This document shows, one piece after another, positions 8,285-17,080 of a DNA stretch of 64,000 nucleotides. The stretch is taken from NCBI GenBank assembly GCA_002314875.1, contig DCHS01000049.1:18845-82844 (forward strand), written 5' to 3'. The first letter of the stretch is position 1. Every line of letters starts with the position of its first letter. The notes beneath the pieces are model-generated. The model was not told the origin of the DNA, ran no database searches, and was given only the letters and a program-made list of their open reading frames with translations. A program made the position numbers and the translations under genes. The DNA comes from Prevotellaceae bacterium UBA1746. GTDB taxonomy: Bacteria > Bacteroidota > Bacteroidia > Bacteroidales > Bacteroidaceae.

Positions 8285-10999
8285 ATGAAGAGACTATTTT
8301 CACTTTACATACTTCTTTTTGTTGCCGTGCTGCAAGTTGCTGCTCAGAAGATCACCGGCCATGTCAGTGATGCGAAGAGTGGTGAGGCTGCCCCCTTCGT
8401 AAATGTTTTCTACGAAGGTACAAAGATTGGTACCCAGACGGATATTGACGGTAACTTTACGATAGCTTTCCGTTCCAATCAAGTGTTGACCGTTTCCTGC
8501 GTAGGTTACGAAAGCTATACCATGCGATTGAAATCCACCGACAAGCTGGATATTAAGTTGAATCCGATGGAATTGAGTTTCGGTGAGGCGAAGGTTGTCG
8601 GCAAGAAGAACAAGTATAGCCGCAAGAACAATCCTGCAGTGGAACTGATGAAGCAGGTCATCGAGAACAAGAAGTTCCAAAGTCTTAAACAGCACGATTT
8701 CTATAGTGTCGAGCAGTACAACAAACTGAACTTTGCTCTCGCTGATGTAACTCCTAAGGTATTCGAAGAAGGAAAGTTCAAGCGTATGCCTTTCTTGAAG
8801 GAGCACGTTGAACTCTCTCCAGAAACCGGAAAACTCATCCTTCCCCTCACCGTAGAAGAAACTGTTACGGATCAGATTTACCGAAAGAGCGACGATACTG
8901 AAAAGAAAATCGTTGTTGGTAAACGCGAAGAAGGTATCAACGAACTCATCAATACTGGTGATATCATCACGCAGATGCTCAATGACTTCTTCACCGAGGT
9001 TAACCTTTATGAAGATGATATCCGCTTGTTGCAGTATCAGTTCATCTCTCCCCTTTCCTCAAAGGATGCGATCTCCTTCTATCGTTACTTTATCACGGAT
9101 ACTACCTATGTAGAAGGTGCAAAGTGCATCGAGGTGCAGTTTACTCCGAACAATAGCCAGGACTTTGGTTTCAGTGGTGAACTTTATGTCACTGCAGACT
9201 CCACTTACCGTGTTAAGAAGGTGGCTATGGGTGTTCCCGTTCATACGGGTGTGAACTTCGTGGACCTTATGAAGATAGACCAGGTTTACGATCGCCTCCC
9301 CAGCGGTGAACAAGTCCTTTTGAAGGATAACATGCTCCTCGTAATGAAGTTTGTGAAGGATAATTTCAAGGTTCAGGCAAAGCGTACAACGGAGTACTCG
9401 AATTTTGATTTCTCTCCCATTGACGACAAAACCTTTAAGTTCAAGGGTAATACGAAGATGTCAGCGGATGCCCGTATGAAGGACGATCAGTTCTGGCAAG
9501 ACCACCGAACCGAACAGTTGACACAGAGCGAAACCAAGGTAAGTGTTTTCCTTGACCGACTCCAGAACATGAAGGGTTTCAAACCCATTATCTGGGTGGG
9601 TAAGGCCTTTATCGAGAACTTCGTAGAAACTACCCTCGACCCCAAGAAGGGCTCAAAGATTGATGTCGGTCCTATCAATACAACCGTTGGTTACAACGAT
9701 GTTGACGGTCTCCGTCTCCGCGCTTCCATTCTTTCTACCGCGAACCTCAATCCTCATTTCTTCTTCAATGGTTATGTGGCTTATGGTTTCAAGGACGAAC
9801 GTTGGAAGGGAAAAGGTGAAGTCACTTACTCCTTTAACAAAAAGAAGTATCTGCCTCGAGAGTTCCCCGTCCGCAACCTGACCTTCTCCTATACGAACGA
9901 TGTGATGTCTCCTTCCGATATCCATCTTCCGACCGATAAGGATAACGTGTTCGTTGCTCTCAAATGGTCCAAGGTTGACCACATGATGTACAATGAGAAC
10001 TTCCGATTCTTCTACGATAGTGAGTGGGAAAACGGTCTCCGCATGATGTGGAAACTCAGCCACGACCGCAACGAGCCTACAGCATCATTGTTCTACCAGC
10101 CTGTAGCCAATGGTTTCCATTCTTCTTATAATGAAGAATTAGGAAAGTATGTTATGGAAGACGGCCAGTTGAGCGATACCTATTTCACCCGTCCTTATGG
10201 AAGTGATTTGGATTTCACTAAAACTGGTGTCAGCGTTGCTGATCGCAATATAAAGTATCTCACTACGACTGACTTTACTTTCTCCGTACAGTTCCAGCCT
10301 GGTGCAGAATACCTCAATACCAAGCAGCGTCGTATTTTGGTGAATAAGGATTCTCCTATCTTCCTGCTCAGCCACACTGTTGGTGTGAAGGGACTTTGGA
10401 GCGACTATACCTACAACAATACAGAAATCGATATTTACAAGCGTTTCTGGGTGAAGAGTTGGGGTAAGTTGGATACTCGTATCAAGGCGGGTGCCCAGTG
10501 GAACCAGGTTCCTTTCCCCTTGCTCTGCATGCCCTGGGCCAACACCAGCTACATCCGCGAGGACAATATGTTCAGTTTGATCAAGAACATGGAATTCCTC
10601 AACGACCGCTATGTTTCCTTCATGGGCCAGTGGGACCTCAACGGTAAGATTTTGAATCGTATACCTCTTATTCGCCGACTCAAATGGCGTGAGTACTTTG
10701 GCGTAAACTGCCTCTGGGGTACTTTGACCGATAAGAATAATCCTTATCTTGAAAAGAATCAGAACAGCACCTCGCTGTACTATTTCCCGAGTCGTTTCGT
10801 TGGTAGCGAATACCAGCAGCAATCACAGGTTATGGATATGAAGAAGCCCTATGTTGAGGCATACGTTGGTATTCATAATATCTTCAAGTTGCTGTGGATT
10901 CAGTACGTTCATCGTATCACCTATATCAATGATGCTTCCAGTATCTACGGAGACACCCAGAAGTGGGGTATCCGTTTCATTCTCCGAGCAACTTTCTAA
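8285..10999 (+). CDS. DUF5686 outer-membrane protein with N-terminal carboxypeptidase-regulatory-like domain
   Basis: This 904-aa protein has a signal peptide (SLYILLFVAVLQVAAQ). A CarboxypepD_reg-like Ig fold follows at about residues 21-105 (ITGHVSDAKSGEAAPFVNVF, then CVGYESYTM). The long remainder has the alternating aromatic pattern of a beta-barrel and ends in RFILRATF, with a terminal Phe as in outer-membrane proteins. The family is common in Bacteroidetes and has no defined function that I know of. It resembles TonB-dependent receptors only in the first domain: no plug and no TonB box are seen. It is a single-gene unit with its own promoter and terminator. Confidence 0.85.
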   Translation: MKRLFSLYILLFVAVLQVAAQKITGHVSDAKSGEAAPFVNVFYEGTKIGTQTDIDGNFTIAFRSNQVLTVSCVGYESYTMRLKSTDKLDIKLNPMELSFGEAKVVGKKNKYSRKNNPAVELMKQVIENKKFQSLKQHDFYSVEQYNKLNFALADVTPKVFEEGKFKRMPFLKEHVELSPETGKLILPLTVEETVTDQIYRKSDDTEKKIVVGKREEGINELINTGDIITQMLNDFFTEVNLYEDDIRLLQYQFISPLSSKDAISFYRYFITDTTYVEGAKCIEVQFTPNNSQDFGFSGELYVTADSTYRVKKVAMGVPVHTGVNFVDLMKIDQVYDRLPSGEQVLLKDNMLLVMKFVKDNFKVQAKRTTEYSNFDFSPIDDKTFKFKGNTKMSADARMKDDQFWQDHRTEQLTQSETKVSVFLDRLQNMKGFKPIIWVGKAFIENFVETTLDPKKGSKIDVGPINTTVGYNDVDGLRLRASILSTANLNPHFFFNGYVAYGFKDERWKGKGEVTYSFNKKKYLPREFPVRNLTFSYTNDVMSPSDIHLPTDKDNVFVALKWSKVDHMMYNENFRFFYDSEWENGLRMMWKLSHDRNEPTASLFYQPVANGFHSSYNEELGKYVMEDGQLSDTYFTRPYGSDLDFTKTGVSVADRNIKYLTTTDFTFSVQFQPGAEYLNTKQRRILVNKDSPIFLLSHTVGVKGLWSDYTYNNTEIDIYKRFWVKSWGKLDTRIKAGAQWNQVPFPLLCMPWANTSYIREDNMFSLIKNMEFLNDRYVSFMGQWDLNGKILNRIPLIRRLKWREYFGVNCLWGTLTDKNNPYLEKNQNSTSLYYFPSRFVGSEYQQQSQVMDMKKPYVEAYVGIHNIFKLLWIQYVHRITYINDASSIYGDTQKWGIRFILRATF

Positions 11000-11043
11000 C
11001 ATCAATTGCTTAAAGGTGTTTGCTAACGCCTGAGAGACAGAAT

Positions 11044-11083
11044 AAAGGTGCACCAAAAGTCGAAAGACAGATGGTGCACCTTT
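11044..11083 (+). terminator. Terminator after the DUF5686 gene
   Basis: AAAGGTGCACCA pairs perfectly with TGGTGCACCTTT over a 16-nt loop, followed by a T-rich run. Confidence 0.9.
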
Positions 11084-11105
11084 TGTTTTTGTGGACTGAG
11101 TAAAG

Positions 11106-11189
11106 ATTCGTCCGCGGACGAATATACATTCGCCCTACGACGAATATTCTGTCGTCCGCGGACGAATGTTCTGTCGCCGTACGACGAAT
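11106..11189. repeat. Array of four 18-bp palindromic units at an exact 22-bp period
   Basis: Units start at 11106, 11128, 11150 and 11172. They read ATTCGTCCGCGGACGAAT (a perfect palindrome), ATTCGCCCTACGACGAAT, TGTCGTCCGCGGACGAAT and TGTCGCCGTACGACGAAT, separated by 4-bp spacers (ATAC, ATTC, GTTC). Units 1 and 3 share the CCGCGGAC core, while 2 and 4 share TACGAC, so the array is also two copies of a 44-bp repeat. It lies between two convergent genes. The period is two helical turns, which puts all units on one face of the DNA. It is far richer in CpG than its surroundings. Function is unknown. Confidence 0.85.
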
Positions 11190-11225
11190 TGTTTTTGCCC
11201 GTTAGAAATTCTAAGGAAATGGGTA

Positions 11226-11621
11226 TTAAAAACCCTTGATGGAGTTGCTGATAATGATGGAAAGCACGATAGCAGAAATCAGGCTGTAGAGCCAATCGCG
11301 TTCCTGGATGAAGTCGAAGAACGAGAGAATGACGCGCATGACAGGCGTGAGGATGAGCGCAACGACGCCCAACTGAATCCAGCTTCTGGCGTTCATAGAG
11401 AAGATTCCGGAGAAGATGCCGTCAACTGTAGTATAGTCTGCAGGATGGCAGGCGGGATCAGTATAGCTGAAAGTTGTATAGTCCGGCATAGGCTCAGAAC
11501 CGTGCTGTACCAAATAGATGACACCACCGATAGCAGCGATGATGCATGCAATCGTTACACCCCAGCGAAGGGTATTACCGATGAGTTGTTGTAAATCTAT
11601 CTTTTGCATGATAATTGGCAT
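11226..11621 (-). CDS. DUF1634 family membrane protein
   Basis: This 131-aa protein has three predicted membrane segments (WGVTIACIIAAIGGVIYLV, WIQLGVVALILTPVMRVIL, LYSLISAIVLSIIISNSI). DUF1634 proteins are typically encoded next to TauE/SafE permeases, as here: the stop of the upstream permease lies 10 bp before this start. That pairing suggests a small accessory subunit of the exporter (inference). A second Met at residue 5 (11609) is an equally possible start; without Shine-Dalgarno signals the sequence does not decide. Confidence 0.85.
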   Translation of the reverse strand: MPIIMQKIDLQQLIGNTLRWGVTIACIIAAIGGVIYLVQHGSEPMPDYTTFSYTDPACHPADYTTVDGIFSGIFSMNARSWIQLGVVALILTPVMRVILSFFDFIQERDWLYSLISAIVLSIIISNSIKGF

Positions 11622-11631
11622 TTAATAAAAA

Positions 11632-12468
11632 TCAGAACTGGCCGGTTACGCCCATATAAATCATATTGGCAGCGACGAGGAAAACGGCGAAAGCGAAGAT
11701 TTTGCGAAGCAGGCTCACATTGAGATACTTCAAGAGACGAGCACCAGTCAACGCACCAAAGAGGACGCCGATCATAACGGGGCATGCAATGCCGGGAACT
11801 ATATTACCGCGCTGGATATAGACAACGGCAGAGGCACATGCAGTTACACCAATCATAAAATTAGAAGTGGTGGTACTTACCTTGAAAGGAACCTTCATCA
11901 GATTATCCATGGCGATAACTTTGAGGACACCAGAACCAATACCGAGAATACCGCTCAGCATTCCGGCGATACTCATAACAGAGAAGCCACTGGCAACGTT
12001 CTTCAATTCGTAGTATTGCTTGGAACCATCCTTCTGGGGCCAGGTACCGAAGAGTTTCAAACGGCGTGCTGCCTCGGAACCCTTGATACCCGTGTGATCC
12101 TGCTTCTTGACGAATTGCATGGTACCGGTGAGAATCAGTACGCAGCCGAAAATAATGGCAATAACATTGTTGTTCAGATAAACCGCAACGATAGCACCGA
12201 CAACCGCACCAATAGCAGTAGCGATCTCAAGGAACATACCGAGACGGATGTTGGTGATACCCTCTTTTACATAAGCCGAACCAGAGCCGCTTGATGTTGC
12301 AATAGATGCAACGAGAGCAGCGCCGACGGCGTAGTGGAAGTCAACACCGAAGCACAAGGTCAGAACAGGAATGACGACAACACCGCCGCCAAGTCCGGTG
12401 AGACTTCCCAATAAACCAGCCCCATATGCTGCTGCCAGCATAATGAGCGTGAATAAAAGTATAGACAT
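11632..12468 (-). CDS. TauE/SafE-family (DUF81) sulfite/organosulfur exporter
   Basis: This permease has about eight membrane segments. The N-terminal glycine-rich block AYGAGLLGSLTGLGGGVVVI is the family signature, and the second half repeats it (IAGMLSGILGIGSGVLKVIA). Family members export sulfite, taurine-derived or other small sulfur anions; the substrate here is not known. I placed the start at MSILLF. The frame stays open upstream, but that part would overlap the divergent methyltransferase gene and encodes a charged, unrelated sequence. An alternative start is 12495. It probably forms a two-gene unit with DUF1634. A minus-strand -7 element, TAACTTTG, lies at 12508-12515. Confidence 0.85.
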   Translation of the reverse strand: MSILLFTLIMLAAAYGAGLLGSLTGLGGGVVVIPVLTLCFGVDFHYAVGAALVASIATSSGSGSAYVKEGITNIRLGMFLEIATAIGAVVGAIVAVYLNNNVIAIIFGCVLILTGTMQFVKKQDHTGIKGSEAARRLKLFGTWPQKDGSKQYYELKNVASGFSVMSIAGMLSGILGIGSGVLKVIAMDNLMKVPFKVSTTTSNFMIGVTACASAVVYIQRGNIVPGIACPVMIGVLFGALTGARLLKYLNVSLLRKIFAFAVFLVAANMIYMGVTGQF

Positions 12469-12543
12469 TTGACTTTGTTTAGTTAGTAAACACATTAATT
12501 TCAACTGCAAAGTTACGATTTTTTTGCAAAAAGGGGCGTAAAA

Positions 12544-12575
12544 TTTTGCCTTTTCATGCTTTTGCCGTAACTTTG
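12544..12575 (+). promoter_or_regulatory. Promoter of the THUMP methyltransferase gene
   Basis: TTTG at 12545-12548 and TAACTTTG at 12568-12575 are separated by 19 nt. The region is shared with the divergent permease gene, whose own -7 (12508-12515, minus) lies about 50 bp away. Confidence 0.7.
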
Positions 12576-12633
12576 TCGCAATAATTGCAATTTTATATCC
12601 TTTTAAGCTTAAAAGAAACATTTTTATCCATTC

Positions 12634-14274
12634 ATGGAATCTTTTGAACTCATCGCAAAGACCTTCCAAGGCCTCGAGGAAGTGCTTGCACAAGAACTCA
12701 CCGAATTAGGCGCCGACAATGTGCAAATAGGCCGTCGTATGGTCTCTTTTACCGGTGATACGCGCATGATGTATCGCGCGAATTTCTGCCTTCGTACCGC
12801 AGTCCGTATTTTGAAGCCTATCCTTCACTTTAAGGCAAAGGACGCTGATGGTGTTTATGAAGCCATCAAGCAGGTTGACTGGGCACAATACCTTGATCTT
12901 ACCACTTCATTTGCTGTTGATACCACTGTTTACAGCACTGAATTCCGCAATAGTCGCTTTGTTGCCTACAAGGTGAAAGATGCTATCGTTGACTACTTCA
13001 TCGAACGTGAAGGCAAGCGTCCCAATGTCAGTGTGACCAATCCCAGCCTTCGTCTCAACATCCATATCGCTGAGAACGATTGTACTTTGTCACTCGACTC
13101 CAGCGGCGAGAGCCTCCATCTCCGTGGCTATCGTGAAGCTACCGTTGAGGCTCCCATCAACGAAGTCCTTGCCGCTGCAATCATCAAGATGAGCGGTTGG
13201 AATTTTGATTGCGATCTCGTTGACCCCTTCTGTGGCAGCGGTACCATTCTTGTTGAAGCTGCTTTGATGGCAAAGAACATCTATCCTGGTGTTTTCCGCA
13301 AGAAGTTTGGTTTTGAAAACTGGAAGGATTTCGATCAGGAACTCTTCAGCGAAATCTATGAAGACGATAGCGAGGAACGCGAATTCAATCATAAGATTTA
13401 CGGTTTCGATATCAATAATCCCGCTATTGAATCTGCTTTGGCAAATATCCGCAGTGCCCAGGTTAGCGACTGCGTGGAAGTTGCCCAGCGTGACATCCGC
13501 GACTTCAAGGTTCCCGCCGTTGAAGGCGAAGAGGCTCCCGAAAAGCACTGTATCATGGTTACCAATCCTCCTTACGGCGAGCGTTTGAAGCCCGAGGATT
13601 TGACCGTAATCTATAAGACTCTCGGTGAAAAACTGAAGAAAGAATTCACTGGTGGTGATGCCTGGATTATCTGTAGCAAGGAAGAACTCTTCGATGCGAT
13701 GCGTCTTCGTCCTTCTTTCAAGGTACCTCTCCAGAATGGTTCTCTCGACTGCGAACTCCGTAAGTTCGTCACCTTCGACGGCAAACTCGACAGTTTCCGT
13801 GCTGAAGGCGGTATAGTAAAGACTGACCAGGAACGTAGCCGCATGGGTGAGAAGAAGCGTTTCCGTGATGGTCGCGAGCGTGATTTCAGCCGTAAGTTCG
13901 ATGCTGAATTCAAGGAACGCAATGACCGTCGCCGTCAGGAGGAGCGTTTTGGTCGTGATGACCGTTTCGAACCCCGTGAGCGTCCTGCTCGTGACGAAGA
14001 TCTCTTCGAAGATGATGAACTTGCAGAACAGTATCGCAGTCTCCGCAGTCGTCATAAGTCTTTCGAAGGTGCTCGCGAAGCTAAGATGCGCAAAGAACGC
14101 GAAGACCACGAACGTCCCTCACGAGGCGGTAGCAAGGGTGGACACAAGTCCAACGACCGTAATTACGGAGGTGATCGTGGCGGCCGAAACAATGACCGTG
14201 GTGGACGTGGCCGCGACCGTGACTTCAAGGGTGGCAAGGGCCGCGATTTCAAGGGCGGTCGTCGTGATAGATAA
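12634..14274 (+). CDS. THUMP-domain class I SAM-dependent RNA methyltransferase (RlmL N-terminal type) with RG-rich tail
   Basis: This 546-aa protein has an N-terminal ferredoxin-like and THUMP region (residues 1-160). The methyltransferase core carries the SAM-binding stretch VDPFCGSGTILVEAA near 200 and the catalytic NPPYGERL near 310. By homology it makes m2G in 23S rRNA (G2445 in E. coli). Typical one-domain relatives end near residue 385. Here about 160 extra residues follow, dominated by Arg, Asp, Glu, Lys and, at the end, repeated RGG/DRGG/FKGG. Such tails bind RNA non-specifically in helicases and other rRNA enzymes. The extension is in frame with no sign of a frameshift. Substrate position is inferred. 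Confidence 0.85.
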   Translation: MESFELIAKTFQGLEEVLAQELTELGADNVQIGRRMVSFTGDTRMMYRANFCLRTAVRILKPILHFKAKDADGVYEAIKQVDWAQYLDLTTSFAVDTTVYSTEFRNSRFVAYKVKDAIVDYFIEREGKRPNVSVTNPSLRLNIHIAENDCTLSLDSSGESLHLRGYREATVEAPINEVLAAAIIKMSGWNFDCDLVDPFCGSGTILVEAALMAKNIYPGVFRKKFGFENWKDFDQELFSEIYEDDSEEREFNHKIYGFDINNPAIESALANIRSAQVSDCVEVAQRDIRDFKVPAVEGEEAPEKHCIMVTNPPYGERLKPEDLTVIYKTLGEKLKKEFTGGDAWIICSKEELFDAMRLRPSFKVPLQNGSLDCELRKFVTFDGKLDSFRAEGGIVKTDQERSRMGEKKRFRDGRERDFSRKFDAEFKERNDRRRQEERFGRDDRFEPRERPARDEDLFEDDELAEQYRSLRSRHKSFEGAREAKMRKEREDHERPSRGGSKGGHKSNDRNYGGDRGGRNNDRGGRGRDRDFKGGKGRDFKGGRRDR

Positions 14275-14279
14275 ACGTA

Positions 14280-14323
14280 AAAGAGTAGGTAATCAAATTC
14301 GTTTGAGCACCTACTTCTTTTCG
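14280..14323 (+). terminator. Terminator after the methyltransferase gene
   Basis: AAAAGAGTAGGT can pair with ACCTACTTCTTTT over a 19-nt loop; the 3' arm is T-rich. It sits in the 74-bp gap before the next gene. Confidence 0.6.
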
Positions 14324-14348
14324 CATAGAGAAATATAGTCAGAACAAT

Positions 14349-16547
14349 ATGAAAAGAATTCTTTTGGCAGCTGCTATGCTGCTGATGCCTGCTATGATGA
14401 TGGCGCAGAATCTCAAGAGTCCCACCCTCGATGAGTTGATGTGGGGTGGCAATAAATACTGGACCTTACAGCCCAAGAGCGTTTCAACTGCATGGTGGGG
14501 CGATGCTCTCGTTCAGACCGATGTTGACGATTGTACCTTGATCTATAATGCCAAGGGGAAAAGCGTCAACAATGTGCTTTTCACTTCTGAAGAAGTTAAT
14601 GCAGCATTGAAGGATGCTGGCATCAATGATAAGGTCCGTACGTTGCAGTATGCCCAGTTCGGTGATGCCAACAGCACTGTCGTGCGTCTGACGGGTGGCG
14701 AGAATCGTTACTGCTATGACTGGAAGACCAAGCAGATTACTTGGAGCATGCCTCTCGTCAAGGGTGCTTCCAACGATGAATTCTGTGCAGCCAGCAATAG
14801 TTACGCTTATGTAAAGAACTACAATCTTTATGTTCGTACCAGCGATGGCAAGGACCACAAAATCAGCAAGGACGGTAGTCGCGAACTGATGTATGGCACC
14901 TCTGTTCACCGTAACGAATTTGGTATTGAAAAGGGAACTTTCTGGAGTCCGAAGGGTAACCTCCTTGCTTTCTATCGTATGGATCAGAGCATGGTGACCG
15001 ATTTTCCCCTTGTAGATATCGAGGTTGACAAGAAGACCCAGATAGCTCAACTCGCTCCCGAGAAATATCCTATGGCAGGTATGACCAGCCATAAGGTGAC
15101 CATCGGTGTTTTCAATCCTGCAACAGACGAAACCGTTTATTTGCAGGCTGGCGATCCCACCGATCGTTATTTTACCAATATCTCTTGGACTCCCGATGAG
15201 AAGATCATCTTTGTGATGGAAATTCCCCGTAGTCAGGACAAGTGCGAACTCGTGGCTTATTGCGCCAAGACCGGTGAACGTATCGGTGTGTTCTATACGG
15301 AAACCAACGAACGCTTTGTTGAACCTCAGAATCCTTTGACTTTCCTCCCCTGGGATGATAGCAAGTTTATTTATCAGAGCGAGCGTGACGGTTTCAACCA
15401 CCTCTACCTCTTCCAGATGGGCGTAGATGCTCAGAAGAAGCTCTTTGTAAATGAAATCAAGCAGTTGACCAAGGGTGACTACGAGGATTTGGAAATCCTC
15501 GGTTTCAATACCGCCAAGAAGTCCATTATTGTTAGAAGCAACGAGAGCGGCCATATCCGTGAGAATATCTATGCTGTGGATGTAAACAACGGCAAACATA
15601 CTTTGTTGGATAACGGCGTCGGTGTTCATCGTGCCAACCTTTCTCCCAACGGCCTCTATTTCACCGATCGCTGGTCTAAGCCCGATGTATATCGTGAGAT
15701 CGATGTTCGTTCTACTACCAAGCCTGCAGTTCTCGGTACCCTGATGAATGCTGAGAGCCCTTGGAAAGACTACTCTATGCCCGTTGTGGAAAACGGTTCC
15801 ATCACAGCAGCAGATGGCAAGACACCTTTGTACTATCGTCTGGTAAAACCTATTGACTTTGATCCTGCCAAGAAGTATCCTACGGTAGTCTATGTTTATG
15901 GTGGCCCTCATGCAACCAATGTGAAGGAGTCCTGGAACTATCAGGCTCGTCCTTGGGAATACTACATGGCGAACCGTGGCTATCTCCTCTTCATCCTCGA
16001 CAATCGTGGTAGTGGTGACCGCGGCTTTGATTTCGAAAGCTGTACCCACCGTCATCTCGGTGACATAGAAATGGCAGACCAGATGGAAGGTGTAAAGTTC
16101 TTGAAGACTCTTCCTTATGTTGATGCAGATCGTATGGGCGTTCATGGATGGAGTTTCGGTGGCTTTATGACCACAAACCTGATGTGTACTTATCCCGATG
16201 TCTTCAAGGTAGGCGTTGCCGGTGGTCCCGTGATTGACTGGCGCTTCTACGAAGTGATGTACGGTGAGCGCTATATGGATACTCCTCAGGAGAATCCCGA
16301 AGGCTATGAATCTTCCAGCCTGCTTAACAAGGCAAAGAACCTCAAGGGCCGCTTGCAGATTATTGTGGGTTACAACGATAAGACCTGCTTACTCCAGCAT
16401 TCCCTCGCTTTCCTCCGCGCATGCGAAAATGCCGGCACCCAGCCCGACTACTTCGTCTATCCCGGTCAGGATCATAATATGATGGGCCAGGATATGATTC
16501 ACCTCCATGAGCGTATTACAAGATACTTCGATGATTATCTGAAATAA
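14349..16547 (+). CDS. S9 family peptidase, dipeptidyl-peptidase IV type
   Basis: This 732-aa exported protein has a signal peptide (ILLAAAMLLMPAMMMAQ), an eight-bladed DPP-IV N-terminal beta-propeller (about 40-480) and a C-terminal alpha/beta-hydrolase domain. The nucleophile is Ser602 in GWSFGG. The Asp lies in VGYNDKTC and the His in GQDHNMMG, which completes the triad. The double-glutamate motif of DPP-IV is represented by HRNEFGIEKGTFWSPKG. It releases Xaa-Pro dipeptides in the periplasm, a step in peptide foraging. It lies about 75 bp after the methyltransferase gene, with a hairpin between, so it is probably a separate unit. Confidence 0.9.
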   Translation: MKRILLAAAMLLMPAMMMAQNLKSPTLDELMWGGNKYWTLQPKSVSTAWWGDALVQTDVDDCTLIYNAKGKSVNNVLFTSEEVNAALKDAGINDKVRTLQYAQFGDANSTVVRLTGGENRYCYDWKTKQITWSMPLVKGASNDEFCAASNSYAYVKNYNLYVRTSDGKDHKISKDGSRELMYGTSVHRNEFGIEKGTFWSPKGNLLAFYRMDQSMVTDFPLVDIEVDKKTQIAQLAPEKYPMAGMTSHKVTIGVFNPATDETVYLQAGDPTDRYFTNISWTPDEKIIFVMEIPRSQDKCELVAYCAKTGERIGVFYTETNERFVEPQNPLTFLPWDDSKFIYQSERDGFNHLYLFQMGVDAQKKLFVNEIKQLTKGDYEDLEILGFNTAKKSIIVRSNESGHIRENIYAVDVNNGKHTLLDNGVGVHRANLSPNGLYFTDRWSKPDVYREIDVRSTTKPAVLGTLMNAESPWKDYSMPVVENGSITAADGKTPLYYRLVKPIDFDPAKKYPTVVYVYGGPHATNVKESWNYQARPWEYYMANRGYLLFILDNRGSGDRGFDFESCTHRHLGDIEMADQMEGVKFLKTLPYVDADRMGVHGWSFGGFMTTNLMCTYPDVFKVGVAGGPVIDWRFYEVMYGERYMDTPQENPEGYESSSLLNKAKNLKGRLQIIVGYNDKTCLLQHSLAFLRACENAGTQPDYFVYPGQDHNMMGQDMIHLHERITRYFDDYLK

Positions 16548-16592
16548 AAAGAAACAGCCGGACTCAAACGAGCCTGGCTGTTTTGTTATATT

Positions 16593-16623
16593 AAAGAGGA
16601 GACGCAAATGCGCCTCCTCTTTG
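16593..16623. terminator. Convergent terminator between the DPP-IV gene and ridA
   Basis: AAAGAGGAGaCGC-aaat-GCGcCTCCTCTTT has A and T runs on opposite flanks, so it can serve both strands. An additional plus-strand hairpin, AACAGCCGG with CTGGCTGTT followed by TTG, lies just before it, around 16553-16585. Confidence 0.85.
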
Positions 16624-16671
16624 GTTTATTAGGTTTAAAGGGTTATAAAAGGTTTAAGCCCTTTGGCCCTG

Positions 16672-17049
16672 TTAGCGAACAGCGATACATTCGATTTCTA
16701 CGCGAGCTCCCTTGGGAAGCGTCTTTACTGCCATAGCAGAACGGCCGGGGAAGGGAGCCTTGAAGAATGTAGCATAAACTTCATTCATTTCTGCAAAGTC
16801 TGCGATGTCTGCAAGGAAAACACAGGTCTTAACGACATTGTCCATAGTAAGACCAGCCTCAGCGAGGATGTTCTGGATGTTGGTCAGAGACTGAGCGGTT
16901 AATTCTTTAATGCCACCTTCAGCGAATTCGCCGGTCTTGGGGTCGATGGGAAGCTGACCACTAACGAAAACGATGCCATTGGCTTCGATGGCCTGGCTGT
17001 AAGGACCAATTGCTGCAGGAGCGTTGGTTGTTGCAATAGGATTCTTCAT
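16672..17049 (-). CDS. ridA: RidA family reactive-intermediate (enamine/imine) deaminase
   Basis: This 125-aa protein has the YjgF/RidA signature throughout: GPYSQAIEANGIVFVSGQLP at the N-terminus and AVKTLPKGARVEIECIAV at the C-terminus, where the conserved Arg (ARVEIE) binds the substrate carboxylate. RidA hydrolyses 2-aminoacrylate and related imines made by PLP enzymes and so protects them. It is the last gene of a minus-strand run recJ-recQ-ridA and starts 31 bp after the recQ stop. The link with DNA repair genes is positional only. Confidence 0.9.
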   Translation of the reverse strand: MKNPIATTNAPAAIGPYSQAIEANGIVFVSGQLPIDPKTGEFAEGGIKELTAQSLTNIQNILAEAGLTMDNVVKTCVFLADIADFAEMNEVYATFFKAPFPGRSAMAVKTLPKGARVEIECIAVR

Positions 17050-17080
17050 AATAATATTATAGGAGTTTGAAATTATTGAT

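Noticed and set aside
11106..11189. CRISPR-like array
   Set aside because: Units are 18 bp palindromes with 4-bp spacers; CRISPR spacers are around 30 bp and no cas gene is present.
12469..12693. N-terminal extension of the TauE/SafE permease
   Set aside because: It would overlap the divergent methyltransferase gene and its promoter, and encodes no family sequence. The start at 12468 gives the normal N-terminus.
14484..16145. 553-codon open frame antisense to the DPP-IV gene
   Set aside because: The plus-strand protein has a full catalytic triad and family motifs. The antisense product has no recognisable features.
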